Origin: Streptomyces parvulus
Lineage (GTDB): Bacteria; Actinomycetota; Actinomycetes; Streptomycetales; Streptomycetaceae
NCBI RefSeq assembly: GCF_014648855.1
Contig: NZ_BMRX01000010.1
Location: forward strand, 186,001 to 250,000
DNA: 64,000 bases
Direction: 5' to 3'
Shown here: piece by piece, positions 1 to 8,172 of the stretch
Position numbering within the stretch: position 1 is the stretch's first letter
Layout of the letters: every line of letters starts with the position of its first letter
The notes under the pieces: model-generated
Told to the model about the DNA's origin: nothing
What the model saw: the letters and a program-made list of their open reading frames with translations, nothing else
Database searches by the model: none
Made by a program: the position numbers and the translations under genes

Positions 1-771
1 GGGCGAGGTGAGGAGCTTCGCGAGCTTCTTGACCCGCGGGTCGTTCTCCTGGCCCTCCTTGACGACGAGGAGGTTGACGTTCGGGTTGTCCTTGGCGGAC
101 TCCAGGACGAGGGCGTCCTTGGCCGGCTTGAGGTCGGCCTCCAGAGCGTAGTTGCCGTTGATGACCGCGGCGTCGACGTCGTTCAGGGAACGCGGGGTCT
201 GGGCCGCCTCCAGCTCCTTGAACTGGAGGTTCTTCGGGTTCTTGGTGATGTCGGCGGTGGTGGCCGAGTTGCCCGCGCCGTCCTTGAGGGTGATCAGGCC
301 CTCGGAGGCGAGCAGCTGGAGCGCGCGGGCCTCGGTGACGGTGTCGTTGGGCAGGGCGATGGTCGCGCCGTTCTTCAGGTCGCCGGTCTTGTCGGCCTTC
401 TTGGAGTAGAGGCCGAGCGGCTCCAGGTGCACCGAGGCGACGGACTTCAGGTGGGTGCCGTTCTTCTTGTTGAAGTCCGCGAGGTACGGCTCGGTCTGGA
501 AGTAGTTGGCGCCCACCGAGCCGTCCTCCGTCGCCGTGTTCGGCGTGACGTAGTCGGTGAACTCCTTGACCTCCAGGTCGAGGCCCTCCTTCTGCGCCAG
601 GTTGTCCTTGACGTAGTTGAGGATCTCGGCGTGCGGGACGGGCGTCGCGGCGACGACCAGCGGGCCGGAGGTGTCGGAGGCGGAGTCCTTGTCCGAGCCG
701 CAGGCGGAGAGGCCGAGGGTGAGGGCTCCGGCGGCGAGGACGGCGGTGGTGATCTTGGCGGTGTTACGCAC
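1..771 (-). CDS. metQ: MetQ/NlpA-family methionine-binding lipoprotein of an ABC transporter (3' end cut by window edge)
   Basis: Extracellular, lipid-anchored receptor that should deliver methionine to the MetNI permease. The GTG start at 769-771 is preceded by an AGGAAAGG ribosome site. The N-terminus carries a hydrophobic signal segment and a lipobox LGLSAC with the acylated Cys at residue 24. The last codons visible encode a NDPRVKKLAKLLTSP-like end, typical of the C-terminus of this family, so only a few residues are missing. It lies 68 bases after metI in the order metN-metI-metQ, and these should be one transcript. The family also includes receptors for D-methionine or other small amino acids, so exact ligand specificity is inferred from the neighbours. 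Confidence 0.93.
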   Translation of the reverse strand, partial: MRNTAKITTAVLAAGALTLGLSACGSDKDSASDTSGPLVVAATPVPHAEILNYVKDNLAQKEGLDLEVKEFTDYVTPNTATEDGSVGANYFQTEPYLADFNKKNGTHLKSVASVHLEPLGLYSKKADKTGDLKNGATIALPNDTVTEARALQLLASEGLITLKDGAGNSATTADITKNPKNLQFKELEAAQTPRSLNDVDAAVINGNYALEADLKPAKDALVLESAKDNPNVNLLVVKEGQENDPRVKKLAKLLTSP

Positions 772-839
772 GAAAAGTGCCTTTCCTGAGGTGGTGCGAC
801 CCCGTCACGGGTACAACGGGGAGTCTTTGGAGGGGAGGG

Positions 840-1574
840 TCAGGCGACCTTGCCGATGTCGGCGGCGGCCGGCTCCTTCGCCTTCAGCAGCCGGAGCGCG
901 GGGGCGGCGCCGCCGCGCCCGCGGCGGTGCAGGGTGCGGGCCGCGAGGTCGCCGGCGAACTGGATGAGGGAGATGACGACCGCGAGAAAGGCGACGGTGA
1001 TCCACATCAGCCCGGTGTCGAAGCGCTGGTAGCCGTAGCGGACGGCGAGGTCGCCGAGGCCGCCGCCGCCGACGGTGCCGGCCATGGCCGAGTAGCCGAT
1101 GAGCGCGATGACCGTGGTGGTGGTGCTGGCGATCAGGGACGGGAGCGCCTCGGGGACCAAGACCTTGCGGACGATGGTCCAGGTGCTGCCGCCCATGGAC
1201 TGGACGGCCTCGACGAGCCCTCCGTCGACCTCGCGCACGGCGGTCTCGACGAGCCGCGCGAAGAACGGGATGCCGCCGATGGCGAGCGGCACGATCGCCG
1301 CCTCGCTGCCGATGGTGGTGCCGGTGACCCAGCGGGTGAAGCTCATCAGCGCGACCATCAGGATGATGAACGGCATAGAGCGGCCCACGTTCACGACCTG
1401 GCCGACGACCTTGTTGACCACGACGTTCTGGAGCAGCCCGCCCCGGTCGCTGAGGACGAGCAGGACGCCGAGCGGGAGTCCGGCGACGACGGCGATCAGG
1501 GTGGACCAGCCGACCATGATCAGGGTTTCCCAGGACGCCTGCTCCAGCAGGGGCTGCATCTCGGACCAGGTCAC
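840..1574 (-). CDS. metI: Methionine ABC transporter permease MetI
   Basis: Inner-membrane channel subunit of 244 residues with about five hydrophobic segments. The cytoplasmic EAA loop lies around residues 122-145 (EAVQSMGGSTWTIVRK onward), where MetN docks. Its start overlaps the metN stop by four bases (ATGA), indicating translational coupling. The length is slightly above the usual 215-220 because of a basic C-terminal tail (RTLHRRGRGG and following). The assignment rests on the family sequence and on the adjacent NIL-domain ATPase and NlpA-type lipoprotein. Confidence 0.93.
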   Translation of the reverse strand: MTWSEMQPLLEQASWETLIMVGWSTLIAVVAGLPLGVLLVLSDRGGLLQNVVVNKVVGQVVNVGRSMPFIILMVALMSFTRWVTGTTIGSEAAIVPLAIGGIPFFARLVETAVREVDGGLVEAVQSMGGSTWTIVRKVLVPEALPSLIASTTTTVIALIGYSAMAGTVGGGGLGDLAVRYGYQRFDTGLMWITVAFLAVVISLIQFAGDLAARTLHRRGRGGAAPALRLLKAKEPAAADIGKVA

Positions 1575-2617
1575 TTGGCACCTTCCTTCACCAGCGCGGA
1601 CGGCGCCTCGCTCGTGGCGTTCACGACGTCGATCTGGAGGCCCTGCTCGCGCAGGAAGCCGACGGGCACGACGTTGTCCTCGTAGCGGCCGGGCAGCTCG
1701 ATGCGCATCCGGCCGACCTGGAGGCCGCCGACGGTGTCGATGGCCGCGCCGAGGATCGATATGTCGATGTTGTAGGTGCGGGAGAGCTGCGAGACGACGG
1801 GCTTGGTGGCCGCCTCGCCGTGGAAGGTGATGTCCAGGACCGTGCGGTCGTCGGCGGAGGCCTCGCCGCCGACGGGGAAGAGCGCGGCGGCGAGTTCGGA
1901 GCCCGGAGTGGCGAGGAGTTCGCCGACGGTCCCGGACTCGACGATGCGGCCGTGTTCCATCAGCGCGGCCGAGTCGCAGACGCTCTTGACGACGTCCATC
2001 TCGTGGGTGATGAGCAGGACGGTGAGACCCAGCTCGCGGTTCAGGTCGCGCAGCAGCTGGAGGATGGAGCGGGTGGTCTCCGGGTCCAGGGCGCTGGTGG
2101 CCTCGTCGGAGAGCAGCACCTTGGGGTCGCCGGCCAGGGCGCGGGCGATGCCGACGCGCTGCTTCTGGCCGCCGGAGAGCTGGGCGGGGTAGGCGCCCGC
2201 CTTGTCGGCGAGGCCGACGAGGTCGAGCAGTTCCAGCGCCTTGCGGGAACGTTCCTTCCCCGACTTGCCGAGGATTTCCAGCGGTAGTTCGACGTTGTCC
2301 CGCACGGTCCGCGCGGAGAGCAGGTTGAAGTGCTGGAAGACCATGCCGATGCGGGTGCGCGCCTGCCGCAGTTCGCGGCTCGCGCGCGGGCCGCGGCCGG
2401 CCAGCGCGGTGAGGTCCTGGCCGGCGACGGTGACCGTGCCGGCGGTGGGCCGCTCCAGGAGGTTGACGCAGCGGATGAGCGAGGACTTGCCGGCGCCGGA
2501 CTGGCCGATGACGCCGTACACCTCGCCCTCGCGTACGTGCAGGTCGACGCCGTCCAGGGCGGTGACCTCGCGGCCGCGTGAGCGATAGACCTTCGTGAGG
2601 CCCGATGTGGTGATCAC
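1571..2617 (-). CDS. metN: Methionine ABC transporter ATP-binding protein MetN
   Basis: Cytoplasmic ATPase of 348 residues. Walker A GQSGAGKS is at 38-45, the LSGGQ signature at 147-151 and Walker B VLLSDEAT at 167-174. After the ATPase core comes a C-terminal NIL (ACT-like) domain from about residue 265, which in E. coli MetN binds methionine and inhibits transport. I chose the GTG at 2615-2617 because GGAAA sits six bases upstream. A GTG five codons earlier (2630-2632) lacks a ribosome site, and the open frame runs on far upstream without one. It is the first gene of metNIQ and follows a long leader that contains a small Cys/Met-rich ORF. Confidence 0.94.
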   Translation of the reverse strand: MITTSGLTKVYRSRGREVTALDGVDLHVREGEVYGVIGQSGAGKSSLIRCVNLLERPTAGTVTVAGQDLTALAGRGPRASRELRQARTRIGMVFQHFNLLSARTVRDNVELPLEILGKSGKERSRKALELLDLVGLADKAGAYPAQLSGGQKQRVGIARALAGDPKVLLSDEATSALDPETTRSILQLLRDLNRELGLTVLLITHEMDVVKSVCDSAALMEHGRIVESGTVGELLATPGSELAAALFPVGGEASADDRTVLDITFHGEAATKPVVSQLSRTYNIDISILGAAIDTVGGLQVGRMRIELPGRYEDNVVPVGFLREQGLQIDVVNATSEAPSALVKEGAK

Positions 2618-2740
2618 GTGGGTTTCCGTCACTGTCGAGTGCGCGGCGCGGTGGTGGGCGCCGGGCACGGGGCGTTGTTCTTCGGGGTCTTGGGTCCTTC
2701 GGAACGCGGCACGTTCTCGCGGTGGCGGTGCGACCGGGAA

Positions 2741-2753
2741 CCCCCGAGGGGGG
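2741..2753 (-). promoter_or_regulatory. GC hairpin in the metN leader
   Basis: The leader between the small ORF and metN contains CCCCC-GAG-GGGGG (five base pairs, three-base loop). No U-run follows on the transcript strand, so it is not a classical terminator. It could be part of an attenuation fold or only GC-rich structure. Confidence 0.3.
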
Positions 2754-2808
2754 AGAAACGTGTGCGCGGGGCGTGGCTCAGCCGCGGCGCGGGGCGCGGT
2801 GGCGGGCA

Positions 2809-2840
2809 TGAGCGGCGCTCGCTTCGGGGCGCGAGGCTCA
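2809..2840 (-). promoter_or_regulatory. Nested hairpin just after the leader ORF, possible attenuator
   Basis: An outer arm TGAGC (2809-2813) pairs with GCTCA (2836-2840) and encloses CTCGC (2818-2822) pairing with GCGAG (2831-2835). On the transcript it begins 17 bases after the leader ORF stop, so ribosomes stalled on the Cys/Met codons could influence its folding. Its function is inferred. Confidence 0.35.
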
Positions 2841-2857
2841 GGTGGTGCGGGGGCCCT

Positions 2858-2902
2858 CTAGAAGGCGCACATTCGACACATACAACGAGCACCGGGCGTC
2901 AT
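2858..2902 (-). CDS. Candidate Cys/Met-rich leader peptide upstream of metNIQ
   Basis: A 14-residue ORF reads MTPGARCMCRMCAF then TAG. Its ATG has GAGG five bases upstream. An in-frame ATG at 2942-2944 would give 28 residues but lacks a ribosome site. Three Cys and two internal Met fall in six consecutive codons. Two of the codons used (TGT, CGA) are rare in such GC-rich genomes. It precedes a methionine transporter and is followed by hairpins. This fits a leader peptide that senses charged tRNA-Cys or tRNA-Met, or formyl-Met availability, but no experiment is implied and chance cannot be excluded from one sequence. Confidence 0.5.
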   Translation of the reverse strand: MTPGARCMCRMCAF

Positions 2903-3036
2903 CGTCGCCTCGGTCGCAGGGGTGCGGTCGCTCGTCGTGCTCATGCGATCAGTAAAGCAGACCGGTGCTCGTGACCCGACGGCGCTGTCCGGATGGTGGA
3001 CAGTGGTGGACGGCATGCGGGCACCGGCGGGCGGGC

Positions 3037-3687
3037 TCAGCCCCGGACGTCGATCTCGATCCCGGCGTCGGTGACCAGTGGGGACAAGGCCGACAGGTCG
3101 GTGACCACCAGGTCGGCGTCGAGTTCGGCGGGGGCGTGGGTTGTGGCCAACGCCACGGTCCGCATCCCGGCGGCGCGGCCGGCCCGGAGACCGGCCGGAG
3201 CGTCCTCGAAGACCACGCAGTCGGCCGGGTCCACGCCGAGGATCCGGGCGCCCAGCAGATAGGGCTCCGGGTCGGGCTTGCCGCGCGTGACGTCGTCGGC
3301 GGCGACGAGGTTCTTGGGCAGGACGCCGACCGCGTCGAGGCGGGCCTCGGCGAGCCGGCGGGTGGCGGAGGTGACCACGGCCCAGCGGTCGGCGGGCAGC
3401 GCGCCGAGGAAGTCCCGGGTGCCGGGCAGCAGCCGCACCCCGCCGTTCGGGACGTCCTCCACCTCCAGCTGCTCGATCCGCGCGACGGCGCGGGGCACCA
3501 GGTCGGCCGGGAGGAGGTCGGCGGCTATCTCCGCGGCGGTGCGGCCGTGCAGCTCGACCCCCGCGAACCGCTCCGCGGTGATCCCGTACTCCTCGGCCCA
3601 CCGCGTCCAGCAGCGGCCCACGGATTCGAGGGAGGAGACGAGGGTTCCGTCGTTGTCGAAGAGCAGGGCGCGTGCGTGGATCCTCAT
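3037..3687 (-). CDS. HAD-superfamily sugar-phosphate or glycerol-phosphate phosphatase
   Basis: A cytoplasmic hydrolase of 216 residues. The N-terminal motif DNDGTL supplies the nucleophile Asp11 and acid/base Asp13. A helical cap follows, then VVTSATRR (motif II), KPDPEPYLLGA (motif III) and VFEDAPAGLRAG (motif IV). This pattern is the beta-phosphoglucomutase / 2-deoxyglucose-6-phosphatase / glycerol-3-phosphatase branch. Substrate cannot be read from sequence. It stands alone between the met leader and a divergent membrane-protein pair that begins about 95 bases away. Confidence 0.85.
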   Translation of the reverse strand: MRIHARALLFDNDGTLVSSLESVGRCWTRWAEEYGITAERFAGVELHGRTAAEIAADLLPADLVPRAVARIEQLEVEDVPNGGVRLLPGTRDFLGALPADRWAVVTSATRRLAEARLDAVGVLPKNLVAADDVTRGKPDPEPYLLGARILGVDPADCVVFEDAPAGLRAGRAAGMRTVALATTHAPAELDADLVVTDLSALSPLVTDAGIEIDVRG

Positions 3688-3782
3688 GCCCCCGACCCTA
3701 CGGGTCCGCCGCGGGCCCGTGCCGGGTGGCGGGGGCGGGGCCGGGGACGGCGGGCCTTTTGGGCCGTAATAGGCTCGCTGCC

Positions 3783-4142
3783 ATGCTCGACGCCCTGACG
3801 CTGGTGACCGCCGTCGCCGCGCTGCTGCTCGCCGCCTGGTGCGGCTGGGCGGCCTACCGCGACCAGCCCACGAAGGACTGGCACTTCATCGGCATGGCCG
3901 TGGTCTCGGTGCTGGCGCTGATCCAGCTCGTGGTCGGGATCGTGCAGCTGGCGCGGGGCGAGGAACCGGACCAGGGCACGACGATCTTCGTGGCGTATCT
4001 GCTGGGCGCCTTCGCCTGCGTCCCGGCGGCCGGGTTCATGTCGCTGGCCGAGCGCACCCGCTGGGGCTCGGCGACGGTGGCGGCGGGCGGCGTCGTCCTC
4101 GCCGTCCTGGAGGTGCGGCTCTATGACATCTGGGGAGGCTGA
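3783..4142 (+). CDS. Small four-helix membrane protein of unknown function
   Basis: The protein has 119 residues with four hydrophobic stretches (near the start, around 38-56, 72-92 and 95-112) joined by short loops. I recognise no catalytic or binding motif. The ATG at 3783 was chosen because it begins the hydrophobic segment. The longer open frame upstream has no ribosome site and overlaps the HAD gene on the other strand. Its TGA stop is one base from the next gene's GTG, and the downstream ribosome site lies inside its last codons, so the pair is translationally coupled. Confidence 0.75.
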   Translation: MLDALTLVTAVAALLLAAWCGWAAYRDQPTKDWHFIGMAVVSVLALIQLVVGIVQLARGEEPDQGTTIFVAYLLGAFACVPAAGFMSLAERTRWGSATVAAGGVVLAVLEVRLYDIWGG

Positions 4143-4143
4143 C

Positions 4144-4560
4144 GTGGTGGCCACGGAGGACAGGCCGGCCCGTACGCGGCTCATCGGCGGACCCGGGATC
4201 CTGCTGGTGTGGCTGTACGGCGTGATGGTCGTCGGCGCCGTGTCGCGGTCCGCGTTCCAGATCGCCACCGAGTTCGACCGGGCGCCGCTGCCGTACACGC
4301 TGTCCGCGTTCGCGGGTGTCGTCTACGGGTTCATCACCTACACGCTGGTGCGCGGCGGCGAGACGGCCCGCCGGGCGGCCGTGGTGTGCTGCGCCGCCGA
4401 GCTGGTGGGCGTGCTGACGGTGGGCACCTGGACGCTGGTGGAGCCGTCCGCCTTCCCCGACGCGACCGTGTGGTCCGACTTCGGGATGGGGTACCTCTTC
4501 ATCCCCGTGCTGCTGCCGCTGTCGGCCCTGTACTGGCTGCGCCGGGCCCGCACCGCGTAG
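4144..4560 (+). CDS. Four-helix membrane protein, coupled to the preceding gene
   Basis: The protein has 138 residues with a short charged N-terminus followed by four predicted membrane spans. The GTG at 4144 (or the next GTG at 4147) has GGGGAGG 5-8 bases upstream. An ATG at 4123 would give 21 more nucleotides overlapping the upstream gene and is less favoured. No motif is recognised. Hydrophobic profile and tight coupling suggest that the two proteins act together in the membrane. Their function is unknown. Confidence 0.75.
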   Translation: MVATEDRPARTRLIGGPGILLVWLYGVMVVGAVSRSAFQIATEFDRAPLPYTLSAFAGVVYGFITYTLVRGGETARRAAVVCCAAELVGVLTVGTWTLVEPSAFPDATVWSDFGMGYLFIPVLLPLSALYWLRRARTA

Positions 4561-4585
4561 GCCGCCGTACGGTCCCGGCGCCGGG

Positions 4586-5083
4586 TCAGGCCGTGGTGGC
4601 GTACGCCTCGGCAGGCTTCTCCAGGACGATCATGGGGACGCCGTCCGCGCCCTCGGCCGTGCCGACCGTCCGGTAGCCGACCCGCCGGTACAGCCGCAGG
4701 CCGCTCTCGCTGCGGTGCCCCGTGTGCAGGCGGAAGCGCTTGGCGCCCCGCTCGTCGGCGAGCGCCGCCTCGGCGGCCCGCAGCAGACGGGCGCCGATGC
4801 CGTGGCCCTGGAGCCGGGGATGGACGCACAGCTTGCCGATGGCCGCGGCGCCGTCCTCGCTCACCCGGCCGCGCACCGAGCCGACGACCTCGTCACCGAG
4901 CCGCGCCACGAAGACGCAGTCGCCGGCGACCTCGTCGCGCACGGAGTCCAGGGTCTGGACGAGCGGGTCGATGCGGTAGTTGCCGTACAGCGCCGCCTCG
5001 CTCTGGAAGCAGAGGTACTGCAACCGGAAGATCTGCTCGGCATCCCTCGCGGACGCCGCCGAGATGGTCACGCTCATGCCCAT
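4586..5083 (-). CDS. GNAT-family N-acetyltransferase
   Basis: A cytoplasmic acetyl-CoA-dependent transferase of 165 residues. The core runs VFVARLGDEVVGSVRGRV (beta strands), then IGKLCVHPRLQGHGIGARLL, where the Q/R-x-x-G-x-G/A acetyl-CoA loop is QGHGIG, and ends with GLRLYRRVGYRTVG. The start ATG at 5081-5083 has GGAGG nine bases upstream. ATGs at 5077 and 5104 are alternatives. The acceptor substrate is unknown. The short gap to the sigma-like gene on the same strand (45 bases) allows, but does not prove, co-transcription. Confidence 0.82.
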   Translation of the reverse strand: MGMSVTISAASARDAEQIFRLQYLCFQSEAALYGNYRIDPLVQTLDSVRDEVAGDCVFVARLGDEVVGSVRGRVSEDGAAAIGKLCVHPRLQGHGIGARLLRAAEAALADERGAKRFRLHTGHRSESGLRLYRRVGYRTVGTAEGADGVPMIVLEKPAEAYATTA

Positions 5084-5128
5084 GTGCGCATGCCTCCCGC
5101 TCACCTGATCACCTGTGGTCCCCCACTC

Positions 5129-5641
5129 CTATCCCCGTCCCCGGCGGGCCGCAACCTCCGGCGTCAACAATCGGCGCAGACAACCCAGACATCGGGAACG
5201 TTCCGGGCCAAGGCTGCCCTGTGAGATACCCAACTCCCTCGCGATCTCCCGGTATGTGAGGTCTCTCGGCGACAGCAGCGCCCCGATCAGCCGGGGGCAG
5301 CGGCCGGGCAGCCGGCGTACCGCGTCGCGCAGGGCGCGGTGCCGGGCGGCGGCGAGGACGAGCTGTGCGGGGTCGTGTTCGGCGGCGCCCGCGGGTTCGC
5401 TCCCGTACGGGCGCTCGCGGCGGGCCGTACGGCGGGCGCGGCGGGCCTCGGTGCGGACGGCGCGGCGCAGCCAGCGGTGCGGGTCGGAGGGCGGTCCCTC
5501 GGTCCGCAGCCGCTCCAGCAGGCGCAGCCAGACGGCCTGTTCGAGGTCGCCGGGCTCGGCGCCGGACGCCTGCGCCTCGGCGGCGGCCTCGGCGGTGAGC
5601 AGGGGGCCCAGGGAGTCGACCAGGTCGTGCGTCATACGCAC
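5129..5641 (-). CDS. Sigma-70/ECF-like factor with a clear region 4
   Basis: The protein has 170 residues. The C-terminal half holds a helix-turn-helix of sigma region 4 (LTYREIARELGISQGSLGP, then RCLGCLRR), which would bind a -35 element. The N-terminal half keeps only a loose region-2 pattern (DLEQAVWLRLLERL, then an Arg-rich WLRRAVRTEARRARR). No anti-sigma gene is adjacent. The GTG at 5639-5641 is used as the start, with an ATG two codons later as alternative. It may be a divergent ECF sigma factor or a sigma-like regulator. Confidence 0.72.
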   Translation of the reverse strand: MRMTHDLVDSLGPLLTAEAAAEAQASGAEPGDLEQAVWLRLLERLRTEGPPSDPHRWLRRAVRTEARRARRTARRERPYGSEPAGAAEHDPAQLVLAAARHRALRDAVRRLPGRCPRLIGALLSPRDLTYREIARELGISQGSLGPERSRCLGCLRRLLTPEVAARRGRG

Positions 5642-5709
5642 GTCGACGCGGCCGCCCGGGCGGCGGGTTGCCCGGGCGGCCGAAGCTCACCCCAACCGGG
5701 GTCGGGTGC

Positions 5710-6885
5710 TCAGCCGTTGACGAAGTCCTCGCGGGCCAGCACGCCGGTGTCCGGGTTGTCGGTGAAGATGCCGTCGATGCCGGTGGCGAAGTAGGTGCGG
5801 AAGGCGCCGAAGGCGTCGCCGTAGGCGTCGGGGTCGGTGCCCTTGCGGAACTCGGCGGGCAGGAAGGGGTTCTCGTTGCGCATGGTGTAGGGGTGCAGGA
5901 CGAGGCCCGCGCGGTGGGCGTCGCGGACCAGGGTCGTCGGCTCGGTGAGCCGGCCCGCCGAGTCCCTGGGGATGATCAGGTCGAGCGTGGGCCCGATGCC
6001 CTGCGCGTAGGAGGCGATCTCCCGCAGGCCCTTCGGCGTGACGAGGTCGGCCGTGGTGCGCGGGTCGCCGGTCTCGACGAAGTCCCAGGGCCGGGTGTTC
6101 GCCCCGGACAGCAGGACGGCCAGGGGGTTGCCGACGAGCCGGTTCATCCGCTGAATGCTGGTGGGTTCGAAGGACTGGACGATGACGGGCGAGTTCCCGC
6201 GGTCCTTGCCGTACTTGCGCAGCAGGCGCGCGAGACGCTCCTCCGTGCCCAGGCCCAGCTTGCGGAAGTAGGTGGGGTGCTTCAGCTCGGGGTAGATCCA
6301 CACCTGCCTGCCGCGCCTGCGGGTCTGCTCGTTCTGCCAGCGGAGCACCTCTTCGAAGGTGGGGATCTCCCACCGGCCGTCGTAGAGGGAGTTGTGCGGG
6401 CGGTTGGCCGGGATGCGCTCGGTGGCGCGGAGGGTCTTCAGCTCGGCGAGGGTGAAGTCCTCGGTGAACCAGCCGGTGGTGGAGACGCCGTCCAGCAGCT
6501 TGGTGCGCTTGCGGTCGGCGAACTCGGGGTGGCCGGCGACGTCGGTGGTGCCGCCGATCTCGGGCTCGTGGCGGCAGACGAGGTGACCGTCCCGGGTGGG
6601 GACGAGGTCGCCGGCCTCGACGATGTCGGCGCCCATGTCGAGGGCCAGTTCGTAGGAGCCGAAGGTGTGCTCGGGGCGGTATCCGCTGGCGCCGCGGTGG
6701 CCGATGACCGTCGGCACGGGCAGGCCCCCCACGCCGCCGCCGTGTCCCCCGCCGTGCCCGGTGCCGGCGGCTCTCGCCGTGCCGGACAGGCCCAGGACGG
6801 CTCCGCCCGCGCCGAGCACCGCCGCTCCGAGGAGCGCACGCCGTCCGGTGCCGCCCGCCTGCTCGTCCGACTCCTGCGTTCCCAT
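5710..6885 (-). CDS. Exported glycerophosphodiester phosphodiesterase (GlpQ/UgpQ type)
   Basis: A secreted hydrolase of 391 residues that should cleave glycerophosphodiesters to glycerol-3-phosphate and an alcohol. The Tat-like signal contains RRALLGAAVLGAGGAVLG and ends near SGTARAA. The mature part starts with a Gly/His-rich stretch and the GDPD signature VIGHRGASGYRPEHT, with metal ligands in EAGDLVPTRDGHLVCRHE. The ATG has AGGAGG five bases upstream. Upstream in-frame extension is not supported. No transporter for glycerol-3-phosphate is adjacent. Confidence 0.88.
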   Translation of the reverse strand: MGTQESDEQAGGTGRRALLGAAVLGAGGAVLGLSGTARAAGTGHGGGHGGGVGGLPVPTVIGHRGASGYRPEHTFGSYELALDMGADIVEAGDLVPTRDGHLVCRHEPEIGGTTDVAGHPEFADRKRTKLLDGVSTTGWFTEDFTLAELKTLRATERIPANRPHNSLYDGRWEIPTFEEVLRWQNEQTRRRGRQVWIYPELKHPTYFRKLGLGTEERLARLLRKYGKDRGNSPVIVQSFEPTSIQRMNRLVGNPLAVLLSGANTRPWDFVETGDPRTTADLVTPKGLREIASYAQGIGPTLDLIIPRDSAGRLTEPTTLVRDAHRAGLVLHPYTMRNENPFLPAEFRKGTDPDAYGDAFGAFRTYFATGIDGIFTDNPDTGVLAREDFVNG

Positions 6886-7391
6886 CAGGGCCTCCTGCCG
6901 TCGACGTCGGTGCGCGCCGATCGTAGGGGCGCGTACATGACGAGTGGGAGACCGTGGCCGGAACACGCGGGTGCGGGGTGATGTCGTATGGGCGCGGTGG
7001 CCGGGATACGGGTGGGGCGCCGGCGGCCTCGTGGGGTTGGTGGGGCCGGATGGCTGACGGGTCGTCGGCTTGGGTCCGCCGTGCCGGGGTACGCGATGTC
7101 ACACGGGTCGGCGGCGCGGCTCCGGCGGCGCGCCTCGTACGGCGCGGGCGGCGCCCGTGCTTCGATCCGGGCCGGGTACGCACCCCCGGGGCCGGCCGGC
7201 ACGGTCCTCCGGGCGCGACCTGCCTCACACCGGCGTGAGGACGTTACCGCCGCGCAACACGACGGCACCGCAGGTGAACACGCGTCAACACCGCGTAAGA
7301 CCCGGGTGACCCGAGGTGCGTGACCCCCGGGGCCGCGAGTAATGTCCTCACCTGCACATACTCATACACATCCCCGACACCGGAGGACCCG
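6886..7391. other. 506-base intergenic region without a supportable gene
   Basis: Divergent upstream region of the glycerophosphodiesterase and the acyltransferase. Open frames on both strands are arginine/glycine-rich readings of GC-rich DNA with no ribosome site or family match. The only structured element I see is the inverted repeat at 7224-7239. Confidence 0.6.
7224..7239. promoter_or_regulatory. Inverted repeat CTCACACCGGCGTGAG upstream of the acyltransferase
   Basis: Sixteen bases with eight-base arms that match except for one A-C position. It lies 153 bases before the acyltransferase start and resembles the TTCACAC/GTGTG sites at 29407-29423 and 31866-31882. It may be an operator, but this is inferred from symmetry alone. 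Confidence 0.3.
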
Positions 7392-8063
7392 TTGTCCCGC
7401 TTCGCGCTCATCAAGGCAGTGCTCGGCCCGATCATGCGCCTGATGTTCCGCCCACGGGTGGAGGGCGTGGAGCACATTCCGGGCGACGGTCCGGTGATCC
7501 TGGCCGGCAATCACCTCACCTTCATCGACTCGATGATCCTGCCGCTGGTCTGCGACCGGCAGGTCGTCTTCATCGGCAAGGACGAGTACGTCACCGGCAA
7601 GGGCTTCAAGGGCCGCCTCATGGCCTGGTTCTTCACCGGCGTCGGCATGATCCCGGTCGACCGCGACGGCGGCCGGGGCGGTGTCGCGGCGCTGATGACC
7701 GGGCGCCGGGTGCTGGACGAGGGCCGGGTCTTCGGCATCTACCCGGAGGGCACCCGCTCCCCCGACGGCCGCCTCTACCGCGGCCGCACCGGCATCGCGC
7801 GGCTGACGCTGATGACCGGCGCGCCCGTGGTCCCGTTCGCCATGATCGGCACCGACAAGCTCCAGCCGGGCGGCGCGGGGCTGCCCCGGCCGGGCAAGGT
7901 CACGGTCCGCTTCGGCGAGGCGATGGAGTTCTCCCGCTACGAGGGCATGGACCGCGACCGCTACGTCCTGCGCGCCGTGACCGACTCCGTGATGACCGAG
8001 GTCATGCGGCTGTCCGGCCAGGAGTACGTGGACATGTACGCCAGCAAGGCGAAGGCGGCGTAG
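7392..8063 (+). CDS. 1-acyl-sn-glycerol-3-phosphate acyltransferase (PlsC family)
   Basis: A membrane-associated enzyme of phospholipid synthesis that acylates lysophosphatidate. The protein has 223 residues. The catalytic HX4D motif is in NHLTFIDSM and the glycerol-phosphate-binding motif is YPEGTRSPDG. The TTG at 7392 is chosen because GGAGG ends five bases before it. An ATG at 7320 lacks a site and adds unlikely residues. An 18-bp perfect hairpin follows 52 bases after the stop. Streptomyces genomes carry several paralogues, so the exact acceptor is uncertain. Confidence 0.88.
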   Translation: MSRFALIKAVLGPIMRLMFRPRVEGVEHIPGDGPVILAGNHLTFIDSMILPLVCDRQVVFIGKDEYVTGKGFKGRLMAWFFTGVGMIPVDRDGGRGGVAALMTGRRVLDEGRVFGIYPEGTRSPDGRLYRGRTGIARLTLMTGAPVVPFAMIGTDKLQPGGAGLPRPGKVTVRFGEAMEFSRYEGMDRDRYVLRAVTDSVMTEVMRLSGQEYVDMYASKAKAA

Positions 8064-8115
8064 GCCTCCGGCGGGGAGGGCCACCGGTCCCCCGCACCGG
8101 CTTTCGCGAGCGCAT

Positions 8116-8155
8116 GGGACGGCGGACCGCACCCGAGGGTGCGGTCCGCCGTCCC
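8116..8155. terminator. Bidirectional hairpin terminator
   Basis: A perfect 18-bp stem (8116-8133 with 8138-8155) closes a four-base CGAG loop between convergent genes: the acyltransferase on plus and the MFS exporter on minus. There is no U-run, as is usual in Streptomyces. Confidence 0.75.
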
Positions 8156-8172
8156 GTGTTCGCGCGCGGGGG

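Noticed and set aside
6954..7323. Plus-strand small ORFs in the 6886-7391 gap
   Set aside because: Gly/Arg-rich, no ribosome site, overlapping each other in different frames.
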